Assembly (NCBI GenBank): GCA_946479205.1 | Contig: CAMLFJ010000079.1 | Coordinates: 1-9,768, forward strand | Length of the DNA: 9,768 bases | Direction: 5' to 3' | DNA from: an uncultured bacterium | GTDB taxonomy: Bacteria; Methylomirabilota; Methylomirabilia; Rokubacteriales; CSP1-6 | Part shown: piece by piece, positions 1-8,807 of the stretch | Layout: every line of letters begins with the position of its first letter | How positions within the stretch are numbered: position 1 is the stretch's first letter | The notes under the pieces: generated by a model | Seen by the model: the letters and a program-made list of their open reading frames with translations, nothing else | Database searches by the model: none | Told to the model about the DNA's origin: nothing | Position numbers and translations under genes: made by a program

Positions 1-1179
1 GCCTTCTTCGATTGCCCGAGCGGCGCCTCGGGGGACATGATCCTGGGCGCGCTGGTGGACGCGGGCGCGCCGTTCGAGGCGCTCACCCGCGAGCTGGCCG
101 GCCTCGGCGTGGCCGGCTACCGCCTCGAGCGCCGCGAGGTCATCAAGGCGGGCTTCCGGGCCACCAAGGTGGACGTCGCGCTCGGTCACCACGAAGCCGG
201 CCATCGCGGCCTCCGGGAGATCCTCGACATCCTGGAAGGCGGCCGCCTGGCGCCCGCGGTGCGGAACATGGCCTCGCGCGTCTTCCGGCGCCTGGCCGAG
301 GCGGAGGCGCGGGTGCACGGCACCACCCCGGAGCGCGTGCACTTCCACGACGTGGGCGCGGTGGACGCGATCGTGGACGTCACCGGCGCGTGCATCGGCC
401 TCCACCTGCTCGGCGTGGACGCGGTCCACGTGGGCGCGCTGCCGGTCGGCGGGGGGTTCGTGGCGGGCCCGCACGGCCGCATGCCGGTGCCCGGCCCGGC
501 CACCGCCGAGCTGCTCAAGGGCTTCCCCACGCTCGACACCGGCATCCGCCGGGAGCTGGTCACCCCGACCGGGGCGGCCATCCTCACGACCCTGGCGGCC
601 GGGGCGGGGGTGATGCCGGCCATGCGGATCACCGCGGTCGGGTACGGGGCCGGCACGATGGATCTCGAGACGCCCAACGTGCTCCGCCTCTTCGTGGGCG
701 AGGCCTCGGGGGCCCCCGGCCCCGCGCCCGTCGAGACCATCGTCCAGGTCGAGACCACCGTGGACGACATGTCGCCGCAGCTCTACGAGCCCCTGCTGGA
801 GCGGCTCCTCGAGGCCGGGGCGCTGGACGTCTGGCTCACCCCCGTGATCATGAAGCGCAGCCGGCCGGGGGTGGTCCTGACCGCGCTCTGCGAGCCGGCG
901 CGGGTCGCCGACCTCTCGCGGCTGCTATTCGAGGAGTCCTCCACCATCGGCGTCCGCTGGACCGCGTACCAGCGCGCCCGCCTCGAGCGCGAGATGGTCC
1001 GGCTCGACACCGCCCACGGGCCGGTGACCTTCAAGGTCTCGCGGCTCGAGGGCCGCGTGGTCACGGTCACGCCCGAGTTCGAGGAAGTGCGGCGCATCGC
1101 GCGAGACCGAGGCCTTCCGGTTCGGGAAGTGCTCGAGCAGGCGCGCGTCGAGGGCCGTCGCCTCCTCGCCACCACTTGA
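1..1179 (+). CDS. larC: Nickel-pincer cofactor biosynthesis protein LarC (5' end cut by window)
   Basis: LarC is the CTP-dependent nickel insertase that completes the nickel-pincer nucleotide cofactor used by LarA-type lactate racemases and related 2-hydroxyacid racemases/epimerases. The reading frame is open from base 1 and ends at TGA 1177-1179 (392 residues seen). It begins with AFFDCPSGASGDM, matching the usual LarC N-terminus, so only a few residues are missing; the ATG at 37 lies inside this motif and is not the start. Other family marks are HFHDVGAVDAIVDVTG (about residues 114-129), TPTGAAIL (188-195), VDDMSPQ (254-260) opening the C-terminal LarC2-like half, and ESSTIGVR near residue 310. 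LarC1 and LarC2 halves are in one frame, unlike the split, frameshifted Lactiplantibacillus gene. No larA, larB or larE is visible, so they must lie upstream or elsewhere. Identification is secure; any link to the Mo-enzyme genes is only by position. Confidence 0.93.
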   Translation, partial: AFFDCPSGASGDMILGALVDAGAPFEALTRELAGLGVAGYRLERREVIKAGFRATKVDVALGHHEAGHRGLREILDILEGGRLAPAVRNMASRVFRRLAEAEARVHGTTPERVHFHDVGAVDAIVDVTGACIGLHLLGVDAVHVGALPVGGGFVAGPHGRMPVPGPATAELLKGFPTLDTGIRRELVTPTGAAILTTLAAGAGVMPAMRITAVGYGAGTMDLETPNVLRLFVGEASGAPGPAPVETIVQVETTVDDMSPQLYEPLLERLLEAGALDVWLTPVIMKRSRPGVVLTALCEPARVADLSRLLFEESSTIGVRWTAYQRARLEREMVRLDTAHGPVTFKVSRLEGRVVTVTPEFEEVRRIARDRGLPVREVLEQARVEGRRLLATT

Positions 1180-1204
1180 CAGCGTCCCCGGCCCGGCATA
1201 CGGT
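1176..1204 (+). promoter_or_regulatory. Candidate sigma70-type promoter for the coxSLM genes
   Basis: A perfect TTGACA (1176-1181) overlaps the larC stop codon. After a 17-nt spacer comes TACGGT (1199-1204), which keeps the first two and last bases of TATAAT. The transcript would start near 1211, giving a leader of about 40 nt before the GTG at 1252. The -10 is poor, and CATACG at 1198-1203 is an equally good alternative. This is inferred from consensus match and position only; larC read-through could also supply transcription. Confidence 0.4.
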
Positions 1205-1238
1205 TGGGGGCGCTTTCCCGGCCTCGGACCCTTCACTC

Positions 1239-1245
1239 AGGAGGT
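1239..1245 (+). promoter_or_regulatory. Strong Shine-Dalgarno that fixes the coxS start
   Basis: AGGAGGT lies 6-7 nt before GTG 1252. It decides in favour of this GTG over the in-frame ATG at 1204, which has no comparable site and would add 16 residues not typical of the family. It is the best ribosome binding site in the window. Confidence 0.8.
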
Positions 1246-1251
1246 AGCGCG

Positions 1252-1725
<474 letters not shown>

Positions 1726-1734
1726 GGCGGGACC

Positions 1735-4095
<2,361 letters not shown>

Positions 4096-4109
4096 GGGGA
4101 GACGCCGAC

Positions 4110-4973
4110 ATGTACCCAGCCCAGTTCGAGTACCACACGCCCGGCACGGTGAGAGAGGCGCTGGACCTGCTCGGGCGCCACAAGGACGACGCCAAGCTGC
4201 TGGCGGGCGGTCACAGCCTGCTGCCGGCCATGAAGCTGCGCCTGGCCCAGCCCAAGCACCTGGTGGATCTCCGGAAGGTTTCCGGTCTCTCCGGGATCAA
4301 GGAAGACGGCGGCGCGCTCGTCATCGGGGCGATGACCACCCACTACCAGGTCGAGTCCTCGGCGGTCGTGAAGTCGAAGTGCCCGATGCTCGCGGCGGTG
4401 GCCGCCCAGATCGGGGACCCGATGGTGCGCAACATGGGCACGATCGGCGGGAGCCTGGCCCACGCGGACCCGGCCGCCGACTACCCGGCCGCGATCATCG
4501 CGCTCGGCGCGGAGATGGTGGCCGAGGGCCCCAAGGGCAAGCGCACGATCAAGGCCGATGACTTCTTCAAGGGCCTGCTCACCACCGCGCTCGCGGAGGA
4601 CGAGATCCTGACCGAGGTGCGCGTGCCCGCGATGGCGGGCAAGACGGGCGCCGCCTACATGAAGTTCCCCCACCCGGCCTCCCGTTTCGCGGTGGTCGGC
4701 GTGGCGGCGGTGCTGAGCGTGGACGGCGGCAAGGTCGGCAAGGCCAGCGTGGCGGTCACCGGCGCGGGCACCAAGGCGGTGCGCGCCAAGGGCGTGGAGG
4801 CCGCGATCACCGGCAAGGCCGCCGACGCCGCGTCCATCCAGGCGGCAGCGGAGAAGGCGGCCGAGGGCGTGGACGTCCAGGCCGATCTGCAGGGCTCGGT
4901 GGAGTACAAGAGCCACCTGGTGCGGGTCTTCGCCAAGCGCGCGATGGAGGCGGCCGCCGCGGCCGTGAAGTAA
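4110..4973 (+). CDS. coxM: Molybdenum hydroxylase medium subunit, FAD-binding (CoxM-type)
   Basis: This flavoprotein subunit passes electrons from the [2Fe-2S] clusters to the final acceptor (quinone, NAD or oxygen; not decided by the sequence). It has 287 residues, the family norm. The N-terminal PCMH-type FAD domain shows both flavin motifs: AGGHSLLPAMKLRLAQP (32-48) and TIGGSLAHADPAADYPAA (111-128). The C-terminal CO-dehydrogenase-flavoprotein domain starts near RFAVVGVAAVL (192-202). There is no cysteine-rich insert for an extra [4Fe-4S] cluster, which argues against a 4-hydroxybenzoyl-CoA reductase. The start ATG follows GGGGAG (4096-4101) at 8 nt, and the gap from coxL is 14 nt. The M gene coming last (S-L-M) is the order usual for form II clusters; form I clusters run M-S-L. 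A terminator-like hairpin follows 23 nt after its stop. Confidence 0.94.
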   Translation: MYPAQFEYHTPGTVREALDLLGRHKDDAKLLAGGHSLLPAMKLRLAQPKHLVDLRKVSGLSGIKEDGGALVIGAMTTHYQVESSAVVKSKCPMLAAVAAQIGDPMVRNMGTIGGSLAHADPAADYPAAIIALGAEMVAEGPKGKRTIKADDFFKGLLTTALAEDEILTEVRVPAMAGKTGAAYMKFPHPASRFAVVGVAAVLSVDGGKVGKASVAVTGAGTKAVRAKGVEAAITGKAADAASIQAAAEKAAEGVDVQADLQGSVEYKSHLVRVFAKRAMEAAAAAVK

Positions 4974-4996
4974 GCCGCTCGGGTGAGACGTTTAGT

Positions 4997-5037
4997 CGAC
5001 GCGCCCCGCGGGATGGCCTCCGCGGGGCGTCGTTTTT
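4997..5037 (+). terminator. Intrinsic terminator or attenuator between structural and maturation genes
   Basis: The left arm at 4997-5011 (CGACG-CG-CCCCGCGG) pairs with the right arm at 5020-5032 (CCGCGGGGCGTCG). This gives 13 base pairs, almost all G-C, with a 2-nt bulge on the left side and an 8-nt loop (5012-5019). TTTTT (5033-5037) follows directly. This is textbook geometry. It lies only 10 nt before the next gene's start codon, with no evident promoter in between, so partial read-through (attenuation) is likely rather than full termination. Confidence 0.8.
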
Positions 5038-5045
5038 GGGGGAAG
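5038..5045 (+). promoter_or_regulatory. Shine-Dalgarno of mocA abutting the terminator T-run
   Basis: GGGGGAAG begins at the base after the T-run and ends 2 nt before GTG 5048. It supports GTG 5048 as the start. The alternative in-frame TTG at 5036 lies inside the T-run and has only the terminator hairpin upstream, with no ribosome site. Confidence 0.6.
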
Positions 5046-5047
5046 CG

Positions 5048-5650
5048 GTGATCGCGGCGGTCGTTCTCGCCGCCGGCCTCTCGCGCCGGATGGGCCAGGC
5101 CAAGCTGCTCATGAAGGTGGGCGGCCGGGCGATCGTGCGGTACGTCGTCGAGAGCGTGCTGGCGGGCGGCGTGGACTCGGTATGGGTCGTGACCGGGCCG
5201 GACGTCGAGCCGATCGAGGCGGCCCTGGCCGGCATCGAGGTCCAGATCGCGGTCAACCTCGCGCCCGAGGAGGGCCAGGCCGGCTCGGTGCGCGTGGGCA
5301 TCGCCGCGCTGCCCGCGTCGGTGGACTGGGCGCTGATCGCGCTCGGCGACCAGCCGCTGCTGGCGCCGGCCATCATTCCGGCGCTCCTGGCCGCCCGCCG
5401 CACGAGCCCGAAGCTCATCGTGGCGCCGCGCTACCGGGACGGACAGGGCAACCCGGTCGTGTTCAAGCGCGAGATCTTTCCCGAGCTGCTGCGCCTGACC
5501 GGCGACCAGGGCGCGCGGCCCATCATCCAGAAAGAGCCGGCCCGCGTGGAGTGGGTCGATCTCGACCTGCCCATGCCGCCGGACGTGGATACGCCCGACG
5601 ACTATGAGAAGATCCGGGCGAACCTCCGGGCAGGCAATCACGCGGTGTAG
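5048..5650 (+). CDS. mocA: Molybdenum cofactor cytidylyltransferase MocA-like
   Basis: It probably transfers CMP from CTP to Mo-molybdopterin, making the molybdopterin cytosine dinucleotide (MCD) form that Cox and xanthine-dehydrogenase-type large subunits bind. The protein has 200 residues, a single NTP-transferase (MobA-like) domain. The nucleotide-binding loop is LAAGLSRRMGQAK (7-19), the metal-binding GDQP is at 100-103, the substrate region GNPVVF follows near 134-139, and the C-terminal DVDTPDDY (179-186) is the usual DIDTPEDY motif. A guanylyltransferase (MobA) is the alternative; the neighbouring Mo-hydroxylase genes favour cytidylyl transfer. GTG 5048 is chosen over TTG 5036 because it follows a Shine-Dalgarno sequence and places the first beta strand at residue 2. 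The gene opens the maturation block, 12 nt before coxD, and sits directly behind the hairpin that follows coxM. Confidence 0.88.
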   Translation: MIAAVVLAAGLSRRMGQAKLLMKVGGRAIVRYVVESVLAGGVDSVWVVTGPDVEPIEAALAGIEVQIAVNLAPEEGQAGSVRVGIAALPASVDWALIALGDQPLLAPAIIPALLAARRTSPKLIVAPRYRDGQGNPVVFKREIFPELLRLTGDQGARPIIQKEPARVEWVDLDLPMPPDVDTPDDYEKIRANLRAGNHAV

Positions 5651-5662
5651 ACTGAGAGGGCC

Positions 5663-6553
5663 ATGAGAGCCGAAATCGAGAAGATCCAGCAGATGATGGA
5701 GAAGGCCGACTACGTCACGGATCCCGCCATCGCGACGTCGGTGCACCTGGCCATGACGCTCAGGAAGCCGCTCCTGATCGAGGGGCACGCGGGCGTCGGC
5801 AAGACCGAGATCGCCAAGGTGATGGCGCGGATGCTCGGCACCAACCTCATCCGCCTGCAGTGCTACGAGGGGCTCGACGCGGCCCAGGCGCTCTACGAGT
5901 GGAACTATCCCAAGCAGCTCCTGCACATCAAGCTCGAGGAAGCGACGACCCATACTCTGCGGGAGAAGGAAGCGACCATCTTCTCCGAGCCCTTCCTGAT
6001 CCGCCGCCCGCTTCTCCAGGCGATCAGCCAGGACGGCAAGCCGCCGGTGCTGCTCATCGACGAAGTCGATCGAAGCGATGAAGAATTCGAAGCGTTCCTT
6101 CTCGAGGTGCTCGCCGAGTTCCAGGTGACGATCCCCGAGATCGGCACCATCAAGACCGCGCATCCGCCGTACGTCATCCTCACCTCCAACCGGGTTCGCG
6201 AGCTCTCCGACGCGCTCCGGCGCCGCTGTCTCTACCTGTGGATCGACTTCCCGGGGTTCGAGAAGGAAGTCCGCATCGTCACCCGCAAGGTCCCGGGGGT
6301 GAACGAGGCGCTCGCCCGCGAGATCTCGCGCTTCATGGAAGGCCTCCGCACCATGCGCCTCTCCAAGGTGCCGGGGGTGGCGGAGAGCCTCGACTGGGCC
6401 CAGGCCCTGGCCTCGCTCCACGCCAATCATCTCGACGAGGACCTCGTGCTGGAAACGCTCGGCTGCGTGCTCAAGGACGCCGACGACATCAAGCGCTTCA
6501 AGCGAGAGCTGACCTCCAGCGGGCTCAAGCGCTTCGCGGCCGCCGAGGGATAG
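5663..6553 (+). CDS. coxD: MoxR-family AAA+ ATPase, CoxD-type
   Basis: It is an ATP-driven chaperone for Mo-enzyme maturation. In Oligotropha, CoxD is needed to sulfurate and build the Mo-Cu site of CO dehydrogenase. It has 296 residues, the normal CoxD length. Walker A is GHAGVGKT (41-48), Walker B VLLIDEVD (129-136), sensor 1 TSN (174-176), and arginines at 186-188 (ALRRRC) fit the sensor/arginine-finger region. The C-terminal lid covers about 205-296. The paired VWA gene starts 1 nt after its stop, the usual MoxR-VWA arrangement. Its own ribosome site is modest (GAGAG at 5654-5658). A short run around Walker B (about 6059-6105) uses GAA/GAT rather than the GAG/GAC preferred elsewhere. Since the target enzyme lacks the Cu-binding cysteine, its job here may be sulfuration or cofactor insertion only, which is inference. 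Confidence 0.9.
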   Translation: MRAEIEKIQQMMEKADYVTDPAIATSVHLAMTLRKPLLIEGHAGVGKTEIAKVMARMLGTNLIRLQCYEGLDAAQALYEWNYPKQLLHIKLEEATTHTLREKEATIFSEPFLIRRPLLQAISQDGKPPVLLIDEVDRSDEEFEAFLLEVLAEFQVTIPEIGTIKTAHPPYVILTSNRVRELSDALRRRCLYLWIDFPGFEKEVRIVTRKVPGVNEALAREISRFMEGLRTMRLSKVPGVAESLDWAQALASLHANHLDEDLVLETLGCVLKDADDIKRFKRELTSSGLKRFAAAEG

Positions 6554-6554
6554 C

Positions 6555-7709
6555 ATGGCGGGCCCCCGCGACCTCACCACCGCCGTCCTCCGCTTCGGCC
6601 ACATGCTGCGGGCGGCGGGCCTTCCGCTCACCATCGGCGAGCTGATGGACGGGGTGCGGGCGCTCGAGGTCGTGGACCTGCTGGACCGCCAGGACGTCTA
6701 CCTGGCGCTGCGGACCACCCTGGTCGCCCGGCGGGAGGAGTTCCCCGCCTTCGACCGCTGCTTCGATGTCTTCTGGCGCTTCCAGGCCGACGAGGGGCAG
6801 GGGCTCGACGGCCTGATGAGCCCGACCGACGCCGCCATCCCGGAGGAGCACGCCGGCAACACCGGGGCCGAGGCGGCCCAGAAGAAGGTCTCGGTGGCCC
6901 TCGAAGGCTGGGAGGAGCAGGGCGACGACGACGGGGAGCCGCTCGAGGTGCCTGGAGTCAGCGATCGAGAAATCCTCATGGATCAAGACTTTTCGGCCTT
7001 CCCGGTTGAGGATCTCGACGAGGTCGCCCGGCTCACGATCCTGATCGCCAAGCGGCTCGCCCGGCGCATCAGCCGGCGCAAGCGCCCGACCCGGCGCGGC
7101 GGCATCATCGACATGCGGCGGAGCATGCGCGCCAACCTGATGAAGGGCGAGATCATCGAGCTGCGGAAACGGGAGCGCCGGCGGCGCAAGGTCCGCCTGG
7201 TGCTGCTCTGCGACGTCTCGGGCTCGATGGACCTCTACAGCCGATTCCTGCTCCAGTTCCTCTACGCGCTCCAGAACGTCTTCGGCCGGGTGGAGACCTT
7301 CACCTTCTCCACGCGACTCACGCGGGTCACCGAGCATCTCAAGGGTGCGTCCTACCGCCAGGCCCTGGCCAAGCTGACCGAGGTGCGGGACTTCTCCGGC
7401 GGGACCCGGATCGGAGAATCCTTGCAGGAGTTCAACGCGCGGTGGGGGAACCTGGTCAACCGCCACACGATCGTCGTCGTGCTCTCGGACGGCTGGGACA
7501 CCGGTGAGCCCGAGACCCTGGCCAACGAGATGCTCGCGATCAAGCGCAAGGCGGGCCGGCTCATCTGGCTCAATCCGCTGCTGGGCAACCCGTCCTACGA
7601 GCCCCTGACGCGCGGCATGGCGGCGGCGCTGCCGCTCGTGGACCACTTCGCGGCGGCCCACAGCCTGGCGAGCCTGCGCGAGCTGGCCAGTCATCTCAAC
7701 CTGAGGTAG
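6555..7709 (+). CDS. coxE: VWA-domain maturation protein, CoxE-type
   Basis: It is the partner of the MoxR ATPase; the von Willebrand A domain likely ties the ATPase to its Mo-enzyme client. In Oligotropha, CoxE works with CoxD in copper insertion. It has 384 residues. The N-terminal helical part (1-80) resembles CoxE family starts. An acidic stretch follows (about 75-157, including EEQGDDDGE), then a strongly basic segment (about 166-214, with RRISRRKRPTRR and RKRERRRRK). The VWA domain begins near 214 and keeps the metal-site (MIDAS) residues: DVSGSM (220-225), Thr284 in GGTRIG, and Asp312 in LSDGWD. No signal peptide or membrane segment is seen, so it is cytoplasmic or peripheral. The ATG lies 1 nt after the coxD stop, with GAGGGA inside the coxD end as ribosome site. 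A lower-GC patch spans about 6955-7020. Confidence 0.9.
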   Translation: MAGPRDLTTAVLRFGHMLRAAGLPLTIGELMDGVRALEVVDLLDRQDVYLALRTTLVARREEFPAFDRCFDVFWRFQADEGQGLDGLMSPTDAAIPEEHAGNTGAEAAQKKVSVALEGWEEQGDDDGEPLEVPGVSDREILMDQDFSAFPVEDLDEVARLTILIAKRLARRISRRKRPTRRGGIIDMRRSMRANLMKGEIIELRKRERRRRKVRLVLLCDVSGSMDLYSRFLLQFLYALQNVFGRVETFTFSTRLTRVTEHLKGASYRQALAKLTEVRDFSGGTRIGESLQEFNARWGNLVNRHTIVVVLSDGWDTGEPETLANEMLAIKRKAGRLIWLNPLLGNPSYEPLTRGMAAALPLVDHFAAAHSLASLRELASHLNLR

Positions 7710-7714
7710 CCGAC

Positions 7715-8803
7715 ATGACCGAGCTCTCCGAGCAGCTGAACCAGCTCAAGCGGAACGAGTCCAAGGTGACGGTGGCCACCCTCGTCAACACCCGCGGCAC
7801 CACGCCCCGGAAGGAAGGGGCGAAGATGCTGGTGGGCGAGGGCGGGCGCGTGCTCGGCTCGGTGACCATCGGGGGCTGCGTGGACGCGCAGGTCATCGAG
7901 GAGTCGGCCGACGTGCTGGGCAAGAACGCCCCGCGCCTCCTCGAGCTGAACCTGGGCGACGAGGAAGCGTGGGAGATCGGCCTCACCTGCGGCGGCACCA
8001 TCGAGGTCTTCCTGGAGCCGGTGACGCTCGACGACAAGGACGACACCACGCTGGCCTACTACGAGCGCGCCCGCGTCCACTCCGAGCAGGGCGGGCGCGC
8101 GGTGATCGTGACCCGTCTCGATGCGCCGCACAACGGCGCCAAGCTCCTGCTGCTCGACCACGGCAAGCAGGAGGGCACGCTCGGCGATACCTTCCTCGAC
8201 CAGCGCTTCGCGGCGGAGGCCATGGAGGCCATGGCCTCGGGCAAGTCGCGAACCCTGTTCCTCGAGAACGTGCGCGCCTTCGCGGAGGTCTTCGCGCCGC
8301 CCTCGACGCTGGTCGTGGTCGGGGCCAGCCACGTGGCGATGCCCCTGGTCACGCTGGCCAGGACGCTCGGCTTCCGCACCATCGTGGTGGACGGCCGACC
8401 GCGCTTCGCCACCAAGGAGCGCTTCCCGGACGTGGACGACCTCCGGATCGGCGTCCCGTCCGAGCTGGTGCAGCAGGTCCCGCTGATCCCGACCACCGCC
8501 CTGGTGCTGGTGGCCCACGACTACAAGTACGACCTCCCCGTGCTCAAGCACGCGCTCAGCACGCCGGTGGGCTACATCGGGCTCCTGGGCAGCAGCCGCC
8601 GCGGGGCCGCGATCCTGAACCTGCTGCGCGAGGACGGCGTGGCCGAGGACGCGCTGCTGCGCGTGCGGGTCCCGATCGGCCTCGACCTGGGCGCCCAGTC
8701 CGCGCCCGAGATCGCGCTGAGCATTCTGGCCGAGGCGCTCGCGACCCATCGCAACGCGACCGGGATGCCGATCTCCGAGAAAGTGCGCCGCGGCCTGAAA
8801 TAA
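7715..8803 (+). CDS. xdhC: XdhC/CoxF-family Mo-cofactor maturation factor
   Basis: XdhC proteins bind the molybdenum cofactor, promote its sulfuration with a cysteine desulfurase, and hand it to the apo large subunit. This one has 362 residues with both usual domains. The N-terminal XdhC/CoxI domain (about 1-105) has TPRKEGAKMLV (30-40), GGCVDAQVIEE (53-63, Cys55) and LTCGGTIEVFLEP (90-102, Cys92). The C-terminal Rossmann domain (about 195-355) has LVVVGASHVA (199-208), YIGLLGSSRR (287-296) and PIGLDLGAQSAPEIALSI (320-337). Both conserved cysteines are kept. CoxF, CoxI and XdhC are close relatives that cannot be separated by motif; the place after coxD and coxE fits CoxF. The ATG follows GAGG (7703-7706) at 8 nt, with a 5-nt gap from coxE. 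Confidence 0.92.
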   Translation: MTELSEQLNQLKRNESKVTVATLVNTRGTTPRKEGAKMLVGEGGRVLGSVTIGGCVDAQVIEESADVLGKNAPRLLELNLGDEEAWEIGLTCGGTIEVFLEPVTLDDKDDTTLAYYERARVHSEQGGRAVIVTRLDAPHNGAKLLLLDHGKQEGTLGDTFLDQRFAAEAMEAMASGKSRTLFLENVRAFAEVFAPPSTLVVVGASHVAMPLVTLARTLGFRTIVVDGRPRFATKERFPDVDDLRIGVPSELVQQVPLIPTTALVLVAHDYKYDLPVLKHALSTPVGYIGLLGSSRRGAAILNLLREDGVAEDALLRVRVPIGLDLGAQSAPEIALSILAEALATHRNATGMPISEKVRRGLK

Positions 8804-8807
8804 CCTC

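Noticed and set aside
12..1247. 411-codon + frame overlapping larC
   Set aside because: It is a frame-shifted shadow with an Arg/Gly/Pro/His-rich product; the larC frame has the conserved motifs.
1210..1250. Possible hairpin masking the coxS ribosome site (GCGCT with AGCGC, CCTC with GAGG)
   Set aside because: The pairings are only 5 and 4 bp with a strongly unequal internal loop, and such matches are expected by chance in GC-rich DNA.
1204..1251. ATG 1204 as coxS start, adding 16 residues
   Set aside because: It lacks a ribosome site, and the added residues are not typical of the family; GTG 1252 has AGGAGGT at ideal distance.
4991..4996. TTTAGT as a -10 box for mocA
   Set aside because: There is no -35 partner, and a transcript starting there would run straight into the hairpin at 4997-5037.
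5648..5653. TAGACT as a -10 box for coxD
   Set aside because: It matches four of six -10 bases, but nothing like a -35 hexamer lies 16-18 nt upstream, and the gap from mocA is only 12 nt, fitting an operon.
4655..6634. 659-codon open frame on the - strand spanning coxM, mocA and coxD
   Set aside because: It crosses three well supported genes and the terminator, has low-complexity composition and no motif.
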